From Mycobacterium senriense (GTDB lineage Bacteria; Actinomycetota; Actinomycetes; Mycobacteriales; Mycobacteriaceae): a DNA stretch of 64,000 nt. The notes beneath the pieces were generated by a model. The model was not told where the DNA came from. It saw only the letters and a program-made list of their open reading frames with translations, and did not search any database. The translations under genes were made by a program, and so were the position numbers. This document shows positions 44,758 through 56,482 of the stretch, piece after piece. The DNA lies in the NCBI RefSeq assembly GCF_019668465.1, contig NZ_AP024828.1:1-64000 (forward strand), in the 5' to 3' direction. Every line of letters begins with the position of its first letter. Position 1 is the stretch's first letter.

Positions 44758-46080
44758 GTGCTTGCCCGACAACTCGTCAGTGGGCTCCGGCGTTCGTCAT
44801 CCGTCGCGTTGGCGGCAGTGATCACCATCGGGGCGGGCGCCTGCGGCAACACCGACTCCTGGGTCGACGCCTCGGCCGCGCAGGGCTGGCCGGCGCAGTA
44901 CGCCGACGCCGCCAACAGCAGCTACACCGCCACCGACGGGGCCGCCAAGCTCTCCATGCAGTGGACCCGGTCGGTCAAGGGAAGCCTGGCCGCCGGACCG
45001 GCGCTGAGTGCGCGGGGTTATCTGGTCCTCAACGCCCAAACCTCGGCGGGATGCTCGCTGATGGAATGGGAGAACAACAACAACGGGCGGCAGCGTTGGT
45101 GCGTGCGTCTGGCCCAGGGCGGCGGCTTCGGCGGCCCGCTGCTCGACGGATTCGACAACGTCTACGTCGGCCAGCCCGGAGCGATCCTGTCTTTCCCGGT
45201 GACCCAGTGGACGCGGTGGCGCCAACCGGTGATCGGCATGCCCACCACGCCGCGATTCGTCGGGCAAGGCGCGCTGCTGGTGGCCACGCACCTGGGACAG
45301 GTGCTGGTCTTCGACTCCCATCGCGGCCAGGTATCGGGCAGCCCGCTCGACCTGGTCGACGGCGTCGACCCCACCGACGCCGCGCGCGGGCTGGGCGACT
45401 GCGCGCCGGCGCGGCAGGGCTGCCCCGTCGCCGCCGCGCCCGCCTTCTCGGCGGCCAACGGGATGGTGGTGCTGGGTGTCTGGCAGCCCGGCGCTCCCGC
45501 CGCGGGTCTGGTGGGGCTCAAGTACCACCCGGGGCAGACGCCGCTGCTGACCCGCGAGTGGACCAGCGACGCCGTGAGCGCCGGTGTCATCGCCAGCCCC
45601 GTGCTGTCGGCCGACGGGTCGACCATCTACGTCAACGGCCGCGACCAACGACTGTGGGCGCTGCGCGCCGGCGACGCGAAGGTGAAATGGTCGGTGCCGC
45701 TGGGCTTCCTGGCGCAGACGCCGCCCGCGGTCACCCCGCAGGGGCTGATCGTCACCGGAGGCGGGCCCGACACGAAGCTGGCGGCGTTCAAGGACGCCGG
45801 CGATCACGCCGATCAGGTGTGGCGCCGCGACGACGTTTTGCCCCTATCGACCTCGAGCCTGGCCGGCACCGGCGTCGGCTACACCGTGGCCAGCGGGCCC
45901 CCGGCGAACGGCGCCCCCGGCATGTCGCTCCTGATCTTCGATCCGGGCAGCGGCCGAACGCTGGGCAGCTACCCGATGCCGGCGGCGACCGGGTATCCGG
46001 TCGGGGTGTCGGTCGGCACCGATCGCCGGGTGGTGGCCGCCACCAGCGATGGCCAGGTTTACGGTTTTGCGCCGGACTGA
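44758..46080 (+). CDS. PQQ-like beta-propeller lipoprotein, Rv3035-like
   Basis: 440 aa from the GTG at 44758; a TTG at 44743 is also in frame. The N-terminal signal SVALAAVITIGAGACGNTD ends in a plausible lipobox cysteine. The mature part is a seven/eight-bladed WD/PQQ-type propeller, with repeated blades such as NVYVGQPGAILSF, GSTIYVNGRDQRLWALRAGDAKVKWSVPL and RRVVAATSDGQVYGF. No catalytic site is visible. Probably an envelope scaffold protein; in M. tuberculosis the equivalent is uncharacterised. Confidence 0.85.
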   Translation: MLARQLVSGLRRSSSVALAAVITIGAGACGNTDSWVDASAAQGWPAQYADAANSSYTATDGAAKLSMQWTRSVKGSLAAGPALSARGYLVLNAQTSAGCSLMEWENNNNGRQRWCVRLAQGGGFGGPLLDGFDNVYVGQPGAILSFPVTQWTRWRQPVIGMPTTPRFVGQGALLVATHLGQVLVFDSHRGQVSGSPLDLVDGVDPTDAARGLGDCAPARQGCPVAAAPAFSAANGMVVLGVWQPGAPAAGLVGLKYHPGQTPLLTREWTSDAVSAGVIASPVLSADGSTIYVNGRDQRLWALRAGDAKVKWSVPLGFLAQTPPAVTPQGLIVTGGGPDTKLAAFKDAGDHADQVWRRDDVLPLSTSSLAGTGVGYTVASGPPANGAPGMSLLIFDPGSGRTLGSYPMPAATGYPVGVSVGTDRRVVAATSDGQVYGFAPD

Positions 46081-46098
46081 CCGGGACATACTCGTGTA

Positions 46099-46488
46099 GT
46101 GCCGATCGATGAACCCGCGGCGCCAGGCGCCGCGACCGCCAAGACCACCGCAAGCCCGCGCGGCGGCACCGCCGACATCGTGGCGACGTCCGTCCTGCTG
46201 GTCATCCACGGCGGCCTCTACGCGGCGAGCTTTGTGGTGCTGGGCCTGCTGGTGATGAGCACCGATCCCTGCGGGTCCCGAAAATGCGGCGATCCCGCCT
46301 GGATCGATCGGGCGATGAACCTGGGCACCTGGGGCGGCGCCGCCCTTCTGGTCGTCGACATCGTCGTCGCCGTGTATTTACTGGTGCGGCGGCGGCGGGC
46401 GTTCTTCGTCCCGCTCATCGGCTGCATCGCGCAGGTGGCCCTGGTGCTGGGCGCCGTGGCCATGGAGTTGCAGGCCGGCCCGGTCTGA
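46099..46488 (+). CDS. Small membrane protein
   Basis: 129 aa, GTG start 18 bases after the propeller gene. A Pro/Ala-rich N-terminus precedes three hydrophobic helices (about residues 26-54, 76-95 and 101-123), with two cysteines between the first two (DPCGSRKCGDP) likely outside. No family is recognised. Probably co-transcribed with the propeller protein. Confidence 0.75.
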   Translation: MPIDEPAAPGAATAKTTASPRGGTADIVATSVLLVIHGGLYAASFVVLGLLVMSTDPCGSRKCGDPAWIDRAMNLGTWGGAALLVVDIVVAVYLLVRRRRAFFVPLIGCIAQVALVLGAVAMELQAGPV

Positions 46489-46496
46489 GAGTCTCT

Positions 46497-46662
46497 AGTC
46501 CGATGGTGGCGACCCGCTGCGCCCGGCTACGCCGCTTGCGATCGCCACTCAGTCCGATGGTGGCGACCCGCTGCGCCCGGCTACGCCGCGCTTGCGATCG
46601 CCACTCAGTCCGATGGTGGCGACCCGCTGCGCCTGGCTACGCCGCGCTTGCGATCGCCACTA
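46497..46662. repeat. MIRU/VNTR-like tandem repeat, three copies
   Basis: Three consecutive units at 46497-46550 (54 bp), 46551-46606 (56 bp) and 46607-46662 (56 bp), each beginning AGTCCGATGGTGGCGACCCG and ending GATCGCCACT. Copy 1 lacks a GC in GCCGCG-CTTGCG; copy 3 has a C-to-T change (GCGCCTGG). Each unit has partly complementary ends (GGTGGCGA and TCGCCAC), so it can fold. The last copy supplies the stop codon of the convergent DUF3298 gene. Confidence 0.9.
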
Positions 46663-47343
46663 GATCGCCAGCGGCGGGATCGCGTTGCGCGGCACCTGGG
46701 TCTGCAACGGCCCGCCGAACGCCGGCAGCATCTCGCCCGGGGCGAAGTAGAAGATCAGCTGGTCGTCGGTGATGGCGAAGTTCTGATAATGCGTCGGGTC
46801 ATGTCCCGTCGACGGCAGAACCGCGGCGCCCAAAGGGGTTTGGCGTTCCAGGTCGCGCTGCACGATCGGGAAGATGGCGTCCAGCGGCGTGGCGCCCGGA
46901 GGGAACAGGTTGTCGAAGGTGATGGGCTGCTTGGTGCCCAGGTTGTAGTTGAACGCCTTGTACCAGATCGACGAGTGCGCTCCCCCGACATCCTGGAAGA
47001 ACTTGAGCACGACGCTGCGGGTGTTGTGGGGTGGCTGCCCGGCGAAGCGCTGCTCGGTGGTGGCCTCGAGCTGGTAGGGCTGGTCGCGCCCCCCGGAACT
47101 CTGCGCGACGGCGACGAAGCCGTCCCGGTTCTGGGTGACATAGTCGGTCAGCGCCTGCTCGTCCGGATAGTCGGCGGGGAAGGCCAGGTTGAACGTGTAG
47201 TTGGGGCCGGTGGCGCGCAGCCGGCACATCTGGCCGTCCTCGACGCTGCCGCCCAGGCCGGCGCACGACGGTGGGTCGGCCGCGGCCGGCCAGCCCACCA
47301 AGACCGCCGCCGCGAACAGCGCAGCGGCTATCAGGTAACGCAT
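46660..47343 (-). CDS. Secreted DUF3298 protein, TB22.2-like (Rv3036c)
   Basis: 227 aa from the ATG at 47343. Signal peptide MRYLIAAALFAAAVLVGWPAAAD with a cleavage site after the AAA. The mature protein has a DUF3298/RsiV-like domain: QPITFDNLFPPGATPLDAIFPIVQRDL, TDDQLIFYFAPGEMLPAFGGP. Two cysteines (PSCAG, QMCRL) sit near the N-terminus. The M. tuberculosis homologue is a culture-filtrate/cell-wall protein reported to have esterase activity. The stop codon TAG lies at the edge of a tandem repeat copy. Confidence 0.88.
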   Translation of the reverse strand: MRYLIAAALFAAAVLVGWPAAADPPSCAGLGGSVEDGQMCRLRATGPNYTFNLAFPADYPDEQALTDYVTQNRDGFVAVAQSSGGRDQPYQLEATTEQRFAGQPPHNTRSVVLKFFQDVGGAHSSIWYKAFNYNLGTKQPITFDNLFPPGATPLDAIFPIVQRDLERQTPLGAAVLPSTGHDPTHYQNFAITDDQLIFYFAPGEMLPAFGGPLQTQVPRNAIPPLAI

Positions 47344-47413
47344 CGTGGAATTGTCCTCGCAAATTGGCCAGGGCCGGTGACCCGGAGAAGTGACGCCGCC
47401 AGCGTACCCGGCG

Positions 47414-48670
47414 CTATCGGGAGGGGCGGCAAACGAACGCCACCGCCCGGCCGGCGCTGCGCGCACCGATGCGGGCGATGACCACCGACAGCGATCGGCT
47501 CCCGCGCAGTCGCATCCGCTTGCGCAGCGCGTCCGGGTCCACCCGCGCCCCGCGGACCAGGATCTCCAGCGAACCGCAGTCCAGCTCCGACAGGGCCTGG
47601 CGAAGCCGGCGTTCGTCGAAGGCCAGCTGCTCGAGCACCTCGAACCCGCGGTCCGCCGCGGGCAGCCGATCGCCGGAGAGGTAGGCGATGTCGGGATCGA
47701 GCTGCCACAGCCCGTGCCGCGCGCCGTAGTGGCGCACCAGCCCTGCCCGGACCACCGCACCGTCCGGGTCGACGATCCAGCGCCCGACCGGCCGCACCGG
47801 GCAGTCGTCAGGGTCGTCGTCGCTGAGCTGCTCGCCGCGATCCAGGAGGGTCGCCCGCCGCCGCACGCCGGGCCGGGCCAGTCCGGCCGACCACAGGCAG
47901 GCTTCCCGGACCGAGCCGCGATACGACGTCACCTCGATCTCCCCGTCGAAGCCCAGGCGTCGCACCTCATCGAAATCGATTCCGGGAGCGCACTTTACGA
48001 CGAAGTCCCGGTTGCGGTAGGCGTCAAGCAGCGAGCCGAGGCCGGGCCGGTAATCGTCGATGCGAAATCGCCGCCGGCCCTCCACCCGCCGGGCCGGGTC
48101 GGCGACGAGCACGGCGTCGCGGGTGACCGGGCGCAGTGCGTCGGCGCGGCATATCCAGGCCGACTCCCCCACGTTGTGGCGCGCCATCGCCAGCCGTACG
48201 GGATCGATATCGCTGCCCAGCGCGGTGATCCCGCAGGCGCTCAGCGCCGCGAGCTCGGTGCCGATCGAACAGGTCGCGTCGTGCACGACGACGCCGCCGT
48301 CGCCGGCCAGCCGCCTGGCCCGGTGCAACGCCACCGGCGCCGCGGTGGCCTGCTGCAGCGCCTCCTCGGTGAAGAGCCAATCCGACACTGCCAGCTCGCC
48401 TAGTTTTTCCACCGCGCGGCGGCGCAACAGCACCGTCTCCACCAGCACCGCGGCCCGGTCGCCGAATCGGGCGCGCGCCGCGGCGACATCGGTGACCAGG
48501 GTGGCGTCGGTCAGTTCCAGTTCGGCGACCGCCTCCAGCGCCGCGGCACCGGTGTGCGACCGCAGATAGCCGACGTCGTCGGTGCCGAAGCGCAGCCCGA
48601 CACTCAGGAGGGTTTGACCCCGGTCACCATCACGTTGTAGAACCAGCCCTTCGGGACCACGCGGCGCCAC
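47414..48670 (-). CDS. SAM-dependent methyltransferase with THUMP-like domain, Rv3037c-like
   Basis: About 418 aa if the GTG at 48670 is used. The recognisable domain begins near 48600 (GLRFGTDDVGYLRSHTGAAAL), where no good start codon exists, so the N-terminus is unsettled. Methyltransferase core: VVHDATCSIGTELAALSACG (motif I), ALGSDIDPVRLAMARHNV, AVLVADPARR (the D-P-A-R substrate motif). The C-terminal THUMP-like part is SLEILVRGARVDPDALRKRMRLRG. Probable RNA or sugar methyltransferase; in M. tuberculosis it has been discussed with the methylglucose lipopolysaccharide genes. Confidence 0.8.
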   Translation of the reverse strand: MAPRGPEGLVLQRDGDRGQTLLSVGLRFGTDDVGYLRSHTGAAALEAVAELELTDATLVTDVAAARARFGDRAAVLVETVLLRRRAVEKLGELAVSDWLFTEEALQQATAAPVALHRARRLAGDGGVVVHDATCSIGTELAALSACGITALGSDIDPVRLAMARHNVGESAWICRADALRPVTRDAVLVADPARRVEGRRRFRIDDYRPGLGSLLDAYRNRDFVVKCAPGIDFDEVRRLGFDGEIEVTSYRGSVREACLWSAGLARPGVRRRATLLDRGEQLSDDDPDDCPVRPVGRWIVDPDGAVVRAGLVRHYGARHGLWQLDPDIAYLSGDRLPAADRGFEVLEQLAFDERRLRQALSELDCGSLEILVRGARVDPDALRKRMRLRGSRSLSVVIARIGARSAGRAVAFVCRPSR

Positions 48671-49575
48671 ACATTGGCGTCCACCCAGCTCAGCGTCTTC
48701 CAGCCGGTGAAGGCGAATTTCGCCCAGCCCCAACCCAAACGCCCGGGCGGCACCGACGCCTCGAAGGTGCGCACCGGCCAGCCGAACATCGCGGCGGTGA
48801 ACTCTTCGCTGACGGTCCGCACCTCGGTGGCGCCGGCGCTGGCGGCCATCCGCTCCAGATCACCCGGGGTGAAGGTGTGCAGGTCGACGATGGCCTCCAG
48901 CGCAGCGGCCCGGGAGGATTCGTCCAACTCGGCCTGCGTGCGCCGCCAGCTCCCCAGGCCGGGCAGCTTGGTGACGTTGGTGGCGATCCGCCAGGTCAGG
49001 GTGGACAGCTCGCGGGCGTAGACGTCGCCGGCGCTGGTCGGCTCGCCGGCGAAGACGAACCGGCCACCGGGGCGCAGCACCCGGATCACCTCGCGCAGCG
49101 ACAGCTCCACGTCGGGGATGTGGTGCAGCACCGCGTGCCCGACGACCAGGTCGAAGGTGTTGTCCTCGTACGGGATGCCCTCGGCGTCGGCGACGCGGCC
49201 GTCGATGTCGAGGCCCAGCGACTGGCCGTTGCGGGTCGCGACCTTGACCATGCCCGGCGACAGGTCGGTCACCGATCCCCGCCGGGCGACCCCGGACTGG
49301 ATCAGGTTGAGCAGGAAAAACCCTGTGCCGCAGCCCAATTCGAGGGCCCGGTCGTAGGGCAGCTCGCGCAGCACCTCGTCGGGCACGATGGCGTCGAAGC
49401 GGCCGCGGGCGTAGTCGATGCAGCGCTGGTCATAGGAGATCGACCACTTGTCGTCGTAAGTCTCGGCTTCCCAGTCGTGGTAGAGCACCTGCGCCAGCTT
49501 GCTGTCGTGCCGGGCGGCTTCCACCTGCTCGGCGGTGGCGTGGGGCGTCGGAAGGGCGTCGGTCGAACTGGTCAT
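48604..49575 (-). CDS. SAM-dependent methyltransferase, Rv3038c-like
   Basis: 323 aa from the ATG at 49575 (MTSSTDALPTPHATAEQVEAA); 14 further open codons upstream look non-coding. Class I methyltransferase: ALELGCGTGFFLLNLIQSG (motif I), VTDLSPGMVKVATRNG, NTFDLVVGHAVLHHIPDVELSLREVIRVLRPGGRFVFAGEP. The DWEAETYDDKWSISYDQRCIDYARGRF opening is specific to this actinobacterial group. The substrate is unknown. Equivalent to Rv3038c. Confidence 0.9.
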   Translation of the reverse strand: MTSSTDALPTPHATAEQVEAARHDSKLAQVLYHDWEAETYDDKWSISYDQRCIDYARGRFDAIVPDEVLRELPYDRALELGCGTGFFLLNLIQSGVARRGSVTDLSPGMVKVATRNGQSLGLDIDGRVADAEGIPYEDNTFDLVVGHAVLHHIPDVELSLREVIRVLRPGGRFVFAGEPTSAGDVYARELSTLTWRIATNVTKLPGLGSWRRTQAELDESSRAAALEAIVDLHTFTPGDLERMAASAGATEVRTVSEEFTAAMFGWPVRTFEASVPPGRLGWGWAKFAFTGWKTLSWVDANVWRRVVPKGWFYNVMVTGVKPS

Positions 49576-49585
49576 GCAGGGCAGC

Positions 49586-50359
49586 CTAACGGCCGCCGGG
49601 ATCCGCCCGATCGCCACCGCCCTGAGCAGCGGTGAATACCTCGACGTAGCGGCGGCGTTCGGCGGCGCGCTGCTCGGGCAGTTCCAGATCGAACACGTCG
49701 TTGATCCCGGCCTTGGCGGCGGCCAGCGCGTGCCGCGGCCCGTCGAGGAATCGGCGCGCCCACCCGGCGGCGGCGTCGTACACGTCGTCGGGGGCCACCA
49801 TGTCGTCGATGAGGCCCAGCGCCAGGGCCTCTTCGGCGTCGAAGAAGCGTCCGCTGAACACCAGCTCTTTCGCCTTGCTCGCGCCGGCCACCCGGGTCAG
49901 GCGGGCCATCGCGTCGCCGCCGGGCACCAAGCCGGCCAGGATCTCGGTCGCGCCGAACTTCACGTTGTCGCCGCTGATCCGCCAGTCGGCGGCCAGGGCC
50001 AGGGTGAGCCCGGCGCCCAGCGCGTAGCCGGTGATCGCGGCGACGGTCGGCTTGGGAATCGCGGCCACGGCGTCGACGGCCTCCTGCCGCACCCGCGCCA
50101 CGCTCTCGGCCTCGGGGCCGCGCAGCGTCCGCAGCTCGGGCATGTCGTCGCCCGCGGAGAAGATCTCGTGGCCGCCGAACAGGATCACCACGGCGACGTC
50201 GTCGCGCCGGCCCAATTCCTCGGCCGCCGCGATGACCTCCCGGTAGACCTGGCGGGTCATCGCGTTGGTCGGCGGCCGCGACAGCAGCAACAGGGCCAGC
50301 CCGGCGTCCTGCGTGCCGTCGCTGACCACGACGCTTACGAACTCGCTCAATGCCGCCAT
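49586..50359 (-). CDS. echA17: Enoyl-CoA hydratase/isomerase, EchA17-like
   Basis: 257 aa from the ATG at 50359. Crotonase fold: [20 protein letters not shown], oxyanion-hole segment [55 protein letters not shown]. One of the two Glu pair positions of active hydratases lies in [11 protein letters not shown], while the region near FSAGDD conforms to the family. It probably hydrates 2-enoyl-CoA in beta-oxidation. Its start lies 13 bases inside the end of the Nudix gene. Equivalent to Rv3039c. Confidence 0.92.
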   Translation of the reverse strand: MAALSEFVSVVVSDGTQDAGLALLLLSRPPTNAMTRQVYREVIAAAEELGRRDDVAVVILFGGHEIFSAGDDMPELRTLRGPEAESVARVRQEAVDAVAAIPKPTVAAITGYALGAGLTLALAADWRISGDNVKFGATEILAGLVPGGDAMARLTRVAGASKAKELVFSGRFFDAEEALALGLIDDMVAPDDVYDAAAGWARRFLDGPRHALAAAKAGINDVFDLELPEQRAAERRRYVEVFTAAQGGGDRADPGGR

Positions 50360-51165
50360 CCCAGGCCGCCCGCTTCCCGCGCCTGGTGGTAGCGGTCGGA
50401 ATCGAAGAACTCGAACACCCAGTTGTCGCCCTGGATCTCCAGGCGCGGCTGCACCGGCACGATCTGGCGTTCGACGGCCAGCACCTCGGCCACGGTCCGC
50501 CCGGCCAACGAGTCCAGCTGCGTCCACGTCGGCGGCAACAGGAAGCAGCGGCCGGCCTCGAACTCGTCGATGGCGGCCCGGGGCGCCATCCATCCGGCGA
50601 GGTCGGACTCGGTGTTCTCGCCGTCGGCGCGCTGCCCCTGCGGCAGCGCTGCCACGAAGAAATAGGTGTCGTAGCGGCGGGTGCGCTCGGCCTCCGGGGT
50701 GACCCAATTGGCCCACGGCCGCAGCAGGTCGGACCGCAGCACCAGGTTTTCCTGGCGCAGGAAGTCGGCGAAGGACAGCGACCGTTCGGCCAGCGACCGG
50801 CGGGCATCGCCGTACACCGAGGCGTCGCCGATGATGCCGTCCGGGTCACCGGCCGGCCCGGCGAACAGCACCCCGGACTCCTCGAACGTCTCGCGGGCAG
50901 CGGCGCACACAAGTGCCTCGGCCAGGTCGGGTTCGATCCCGAACCGCTGCGCCCACCACTGCGGCGGCGGACCGGCCCACGCGATGTCGGCGTTGCGGTC
51001 GCGGTCGTCGACACCGCCGCCGGGGAACACCACAGTGCCCGCGGCGAACTCCATTCGGGCGTGCCTGCGCATCAGGAAGACCGCGATGCCGCCCGGGTCG
51101 TCGCGGACCAGCATCACGGTGGCGGCCGGCCGTGCGACCAGCGGGGGTTCGTCGGGTGACGTCAT
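50347..51165 (-). CDS. Nudix hydrolase, Rv3040c-like
   Basis: 272 aa from the ATG at 51165. The Nudix box is [10 protein letters not shown] ... [14 protein letters not shown]; the gap between GG and the RExxEE part is longer than usual, as in the NUDT7/19-like CoA or acyl-CoA diphosphatase group. The following [38 protein letters not shown] fits NUDT19-type proteins. Neighbouring enoyl-CoA hydratase supports a CoA-related substrate. Overlaps genes on both sides, so it is co-transcribed. Confidence 0.88.
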   Translation of the reverse strand: MTSPDEPPLVARPAATVMLVRDDPGGIAVFLMRRHARMEFAAGTVVFPGGGVDDRDRNADIAWAGPPPQWWAQRFGIEPDLAEALVCAAARETFEESGVLFAGPAGDPDGIIGDASVYGDARRSLAERSLSFADFLRQENLVLRSDLLRPWANWVTPEAERTRRYDTYFFVAALPQGQRADGENTESDLAGWMAPRAAIDEFEAGRCFLLPPTWTQLDSLAGRTVAEVLAVERQIVPVQPRLEIQGDNWVFEFFDSDRYHQAREAGGLGWRH

Positions 51166-52004
51166 AACGGCCTCCGGTGGGCTGCGCGGGTGCGGACTCG
51201 CCGCGCGAAATAGCGCCCGTCGACGACGTCGAGGGCGATCGCTTGGCCGAACGCGGTGGACAGGTTCTCGGCGGTCAGCACGTCGGTCAGCAATCCCGCG
51301 GCGACCACCTCGGCCTCCGAGAGCAGCATGCAGTGGCTGAACCCGGGCGGAATCTCCTCGACGTGGTGGGTGACCAACACCAGGGCCGGCGCGTCGGGGT
51401 CGGCGGCCAGGTCGGCCAGCCGGGCGACCAATTCCTCTCGGCCGCCCAGATCCAGGCCGGCGGCGGGCTCGTCGAGCAGCAGCAGCTCCGGATCGGTCAT
51501 CAGCGCGCGGGCGATCAGCACCCGCTTGCGCTCGCCCTCGGACAGCGTGCCGTAGGTGCGCTCCGCGAGGTGCTCGGCGCCCAGGCTTTCCAGCATGTCG
51601 ATGGCCCGTTGGTAGTCGACGTCCTCGTAGCGTTCCCGCCACCGGCCGAGCACGGCGTAGCCGGCCGAGACGACGAGGTCGCGCACCACCTCGTCGGTCG
51701 GAATCCGCTGCGCCAAAGCCGAGGAGCTGAGCCCGATCCGGGACCGCAGCTCGGTCACGTCGACGCGGCCGAGCCGCTCGCCGAGCACGAAAGCCACGCC
51801 GGACGAAGGATGTTCGGCCGCCGCGGCGATCCGCAGCAGTGAGGTCTTGCCGGCGCCGTTGGGCCCGACGATCACCCAGCGTTCGTCGAGTTCGACCGCC
51901 CAATCCACTGGCCCGACCAAGACGTTGCCGCCGCGCCGCAGCGACACCTGCCTGAAGTCGAGCAGCAGATCGGGGTCGGCTGACTCGCTTCCGTTTTCGG
52001 GCAC
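51162..52004 (-). CDS. ABC transporter ATP-binding protein, Rv3041c-like
   Basis: 280 aa. Walker A GPNGAGKTSLLRIA, Q-loop region LSSSALAQRIP, signature LSEGERKRVLIARAL, Walker B LLLLDEPAAGLDL and H-loop VLVTHHVEEIP are all intact. It has no membrane domain and no permease gene beside it, so it may be a ModF/PhnC-like stand-alone ATPase or work with a distant partner. Overlaps the Nudix gene by 4 bases. Confidence 0.9.
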   Translation of the reverse strand: MPENGSESADPDLLLDFRQVSLRRGGNVLVGPVDWAVELDERWVIVGPNGAGKTSLLRIAAAAEHPSSGVAFVLGERLGRVDVTELRSRIGLSSSALAQRIPTDEVVRDLVVSAGYAVLGRWRERYEDVDYQRAIDMLESLGAEHLAERTYGTLSEGERKRVLIARALMTDPELLLLDEPAAGLDLGGREELVARLADLAADPDAPALVLVTHHVEEIPPGFSHCMLLSEAEVVAAGLLTDVLTAENLSTAFGQAIALDVVDGRYFARRVRTRAAHRRPL

Positions 52005-52064
52005 CCGACCATCGTGCCGTACCGCAGCGCTCGAATACCTGCCGGGTCGCCGCGCCCGGCGGTG

Positions 52065-53318
<1,254 letters not shown>

Positions 53319-55079
53319 TTACTGGTTAGCAGTCGAGCGATCGGGTTCCGTCCGCGGGCCGAATCCCTTCGGTGATTCGAAAGCCGTCGCATGGCGGCCT
53401 ACATGCGCCTCGGCGCGGAGCCGCTCCACCATGTGCGGGTAGTGCAGCTCGAATGCCGGGCGCTCCGAACGGATTCGGGGCAGCTCGGTGAAGTTGTGCC
53501 GCGGCGGCGGGCAGCTGGTCGCCCACTCCAGGGAGTTGCCGTAACCCCAGGGATCGTCGACCGTGACGACCTCGCCGTACCGCCAGCTCTTGAAGACGTT
53601 CCAGACGAACGGGAACATCGACGCACCCAGGATGAAGGCGCCCACCGTCGAGGCGACGTTGTAGGGCTGGAAGCCGTCGCTGGGCAGGTAGTCCGCATAG
53701 CGGCGCGGCATGCCCAGGTCGCCCAGCCAGTGCTGCACCAGGAAGGTGGTGTGGAACCCGATGAACGTCAGCCAGAAGTGCAGCTTGCCCAGCCGCTCGT
53801 CGAGCAGCCGGCCGGTCATCTTCGGGAACCAGAAGTACACCCCGCCGAAGGTGGCGAACACGATGGTGCCGAACAGCACGTAATGGAAGTGCGCGACCAC
53901 GAAATAGCTGTCGGTGACGTGGAAGTCCAGCGGCGGGCTGGCCAGCATCACGCCGGTCAGACCACCCAGCAGGAAGGTGATCAGGAAGCCCACGCAGAAC
54001 AGCATGGGCGTCTCAAAAGTGATCTGCCCCTTCCACATCGTGCCGATCCAGTTGAAGAACTTGATTCCGGTCGGCACCGCGATCAGATAGGTCATGAACG
54101 AAAAGAACGGCAGCAGAACGGCTCCGGTGGCGAACATGTGGTGCGCCCACACCGCGACCGACAAAGCGGCGATCGACAGAGTGGCGTACACCAGCGTGGT
54201 GTAACCGAAGACCGGCTTGCGCGAGAACACCGGGATGATCTCGGTGATGATGCCGAAGAACGGCAACGCGATGATGTACACCTCGGGATGGCCGAAGAAC
54301 CAGAACAGGTGTTGCCACAACAGAACGCCGCCGTTGGCGGCGTCGTAGACATGGGCGCCCAGATGTCGGTCGGCGGCCAGCCCGAACAGCGCCGCGGTCA
54401 GGATCGGGAACGCGATCAGGATCAGGATCGAGGTCACCAGGATGTTCCAGGTGAAGATCGGCATCCGGAACATCGTCATGCCGGGCGCGCGCATGCACAC
54501 CACGGTGGTGATCATGTTGACCGCACCCAGGATGGTGCCCAGACCGGCGACGATCAGGCCGGTGATCCACAGGTCTCCCCCTACGCCGGGTGAGTGAACG
54601 GCGTCAGACAGCGGCGTGTAGGCGGTCCAGCCGAAGTCGGCGGCCCCGCCCGGGACGATGAAGCCGGACGCCGCGATCAGCCCGCCGAACAGGAACAGCC
54701 AGAACGAGAAGGCGTTCAGCCGGGGAAAGGCCACGTCGGGGGCGCCGATCTGCAGCGGCAGCACCAGGTTGGCGAAGCCGAACACCACCGGGGTCGCGTA
54801 CAGCAGCAACATGATCGTGCCGTGCATGGTGAACAGCTGGTTGAACTGCTCGTTCGACAGGAACTGCAACCCCGGGGCGGCCAGCTCGGTGCGCATCAGC
54901 AACGCCATCAGCCCGCCCATGAAGAAGAAGGCGAAGCAGGTGACCGTGTACATGATGCCGATCATCTTGTGATCGGTCGTGGTGATCAGTTTGTAGACGA
55001 GGTTCCCTTTGGGGCCCATGCGGTCCGGGTACGGACGAACGGCCTCGAGTTCTCCCAACGGGGGCGCTTCGGCTGTCAA
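53319..55079 (-). CDS. ctaD: Cytochrome c oxidase subunit I (aa3-type)
   Basis: 586 aa from the TTG at 55079 ([12 protein letters not shown]), preceded by GGAGAAG; a TTG four codons upstream overlaps that ribosome site. Twelve hydrophobic helices. The heme a ligand His lies in [12 protein letters not shown], the Cu_B/Tyr segment is [20 protein letters not shown], the paired Cu_B histidines are in [11 protein letters not shown], and the heme a3/a histidines are in [13 protein letters not shown]. Core subunit of the bcc-aa3 respiratory supercomplex in the plasma membrane. Equivalent to Rv3043c. Confidence 0.98.
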   Translation of the reverse strand: MTAEAPPLGELEAVRPYPDRMGPKGNLVYKLITTTDHKMIGIMYTVTCFAFFFMGGLMALLMRTELAAPGLQFLSNEQFNQLFTMHGTIMLLLYATPVVFGFANLVLPLQIGAPDVAFPRLNAFSFWLFLFGGLIAASGFIVPGGAADFGWTAYTPLSDAVHSPGVGGDLWITGLIVAGLGTILGAVNMITTVVCMRAPGMTMFRMPIFTWNILVTSILILIAFPILTAALFGLAADRHLGAHVYDAANGGVLLWQHLFWFFGHPEVYIIALPFFGIITEIIPVFSRKPVFGYTTLVYATLSIAALSVAVWAHHMFATGAVLLPFFSFMTYLIAVPTGIKFFNWIGTMWKGQITFETPMLFCVGFLITFLLGGLTGVMLASPPLDFHVTDSYFVVAHFHYVLFGTIVFATFGGVYFWFPKMTGRLLDERLGKLHFWLTFIGFHTTFLVQHWLGDLGMPRRYADYLPSDGFQPYNVASTVGAFILGASMFPFVWNVFKSWRYGEVVTVDDPWGYGNSLEWATSCPPPRHNFTELPRIRSERPAFELHYPHMVERLRAEAHVGRHATAFESPKGFGPRTEPDRSTANQ

Positions 55080-55256
55080 CAGCTTCTCCAAACATCCAGA
55101 TCGGACACTGGCCCAAAAATCGGTATTGAGACGAATCTTAGCCGTCGATCATGGCGACGTCAGGGCTGGTCCTACAAACTGTCGTAAATGACTCACCGGT
55201 GCGGCGTGTCCGTCGGCGCGGCGGCGCCGAACTGGCCGGATGTTAGCGTCTGACGC

Positions 55257-56363
55257 GTGTTGTTCGGCGTGATCAGACCCGCCCGGCTGGCCGCGGCGAC
55301 CGCGGCGACGGCGACTCTCGTCCTGGCATCCAGCGGCTGCGGATCCGACAAGCCCGCCGGTCAGACGCCGGCCCGTTCCCTGGTCACCCCGACCACCCAG
55401 ATCGCGGGGGCGGGCGTGCTCGGAAACGACCGCCGGCCCGACGAGTCGTGCGCGCGCGATGCCGCCGAGGCCGATGCGGGTTCGGCGAAACGGCAAGTCC
55501 ACAACGCCGCGGGCGTCAGCCCGGACGTCGTGCAGGTGCCCGCCGACCCGCAGCGCATCGTGGTGCTCTCCGGCGACCAGCTAGACACGCTGTGCGCCCT
55601 GGGCTTGCAGTCGCGAGTGGTCGGCGCGGCGTTGCCGGACGGGTCCTCGAGTCAGCCCGCCTACCTGGGCGGCGCGGTGCACGGCCTGCCCGGGGTCGGC
55701 ACCCGCTCGCACCCCGACCTGAAGGCGATCGCGAGCGCACACCCCGACCTGATCCTGGGGTCGCAGGGGTTGACGCCGACGCTGTATCCGCAGCTGACCG
55801 CGATCGCCACGACGGTGTTCACGGCCGCACCGGGTGCGGCGTGGCGGGACAACCTGCGCGCCGTCGGCGCCGCCACCGGCCGCACTGCCGCGGTGGACGG
55901 GTTGATCAGCGGCTTTACCCAGCGAACGACCGACATCGGCGCGCGGCATGACGCCTCCCACTACCAGGCGTCGATCGTGCAGCTGACGACCGCCACCATC
56001 CGGGTGTTCGGCGCCAACAACTTCCCGGCCAGCGTGCTGGGCGCGGTCGGCGTGGACCGGCCGGCGTCCCAGCGATTCACCGACAAGCCCTACATCGAGA
56101 TCGGCAGCAGCGACGCGGACCTGGCCAAGAATCCGGACCTGTCGATCGCCGACGCCGACGTGGTGTACGTGTCCTGCGCCACCCCGGACGCCGCCGACCG
56201 GGCCGCCACGATCCTGGACAGCAACCCGTGGCGCAAGCTGTCCGCCAACCGGGACAACCGGGTCTACATCGTCAACGACGAGATCTGGCAAACCGGCGAG
56301 GGCCTGATCGCGGCCCGCGGCATCGTCGACGACCTGCGGCTGGTGAACGCCCCGATCAACTGA
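55257..56363 (+). CDS. fecB: Iron-siderophore-binding lipoprotein, FecB-like
   Basis: 368 aa, GTG start. Signal [19 protein letters not shown] with the lipobox cysteine near residue 28. Periplasmic-binding domain of the TroA/FepB type: [54 protein letters not shown], and a C-terminal lobe with [12 protein letters not shown] and [17 protein letters not shown]. It binds ferric siderophores or haem at the outer face of the membrane. Equivalent to Rv3044. Divergent from ctaD. Confidence 0.94.
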   Translation: MLFGVIRPARLAAATAATATLVLASSGCGSDKPAGQTPARSLVTPTTQIAGAGVLGNDRRPDESCARDAAEADAGSAKRQVHNAAGVSPDVVQVPADPQRIVVLSGDQLDTLCALGLQSRVVGAALPDGSSSQPAYLGGAVHGLPGVGTRSHPDLKAIASAHPDLILGSQGLTPTLYPQLTAIATTVFTAAPGAAWRDNLRAVGAATGRTAAVDGLISGFTQRTTDIGARHDASHYQASIVQLTTATIRVFGANNFPASVLGAVGVDRPASQRFTDKPYIEIGSSDADLAKNPDLSIADADVVYVSCATPDAADRAATILDSNPWRKLSANRDNRVYIVNDEIWQTGEGLIAARGIVDDLRLVNAPIN

Positions 56364-56482
56364 CGGCGGTCCGGCAAAAACGCGTCCATCGTCATAACGT
56401 GATGTTCACCCCGTCCAATGGCGAAAGAACTTTTACCCTAGCTAAACTTCTTGACGACGCATCGAATCGAAGAGGGATTTTC

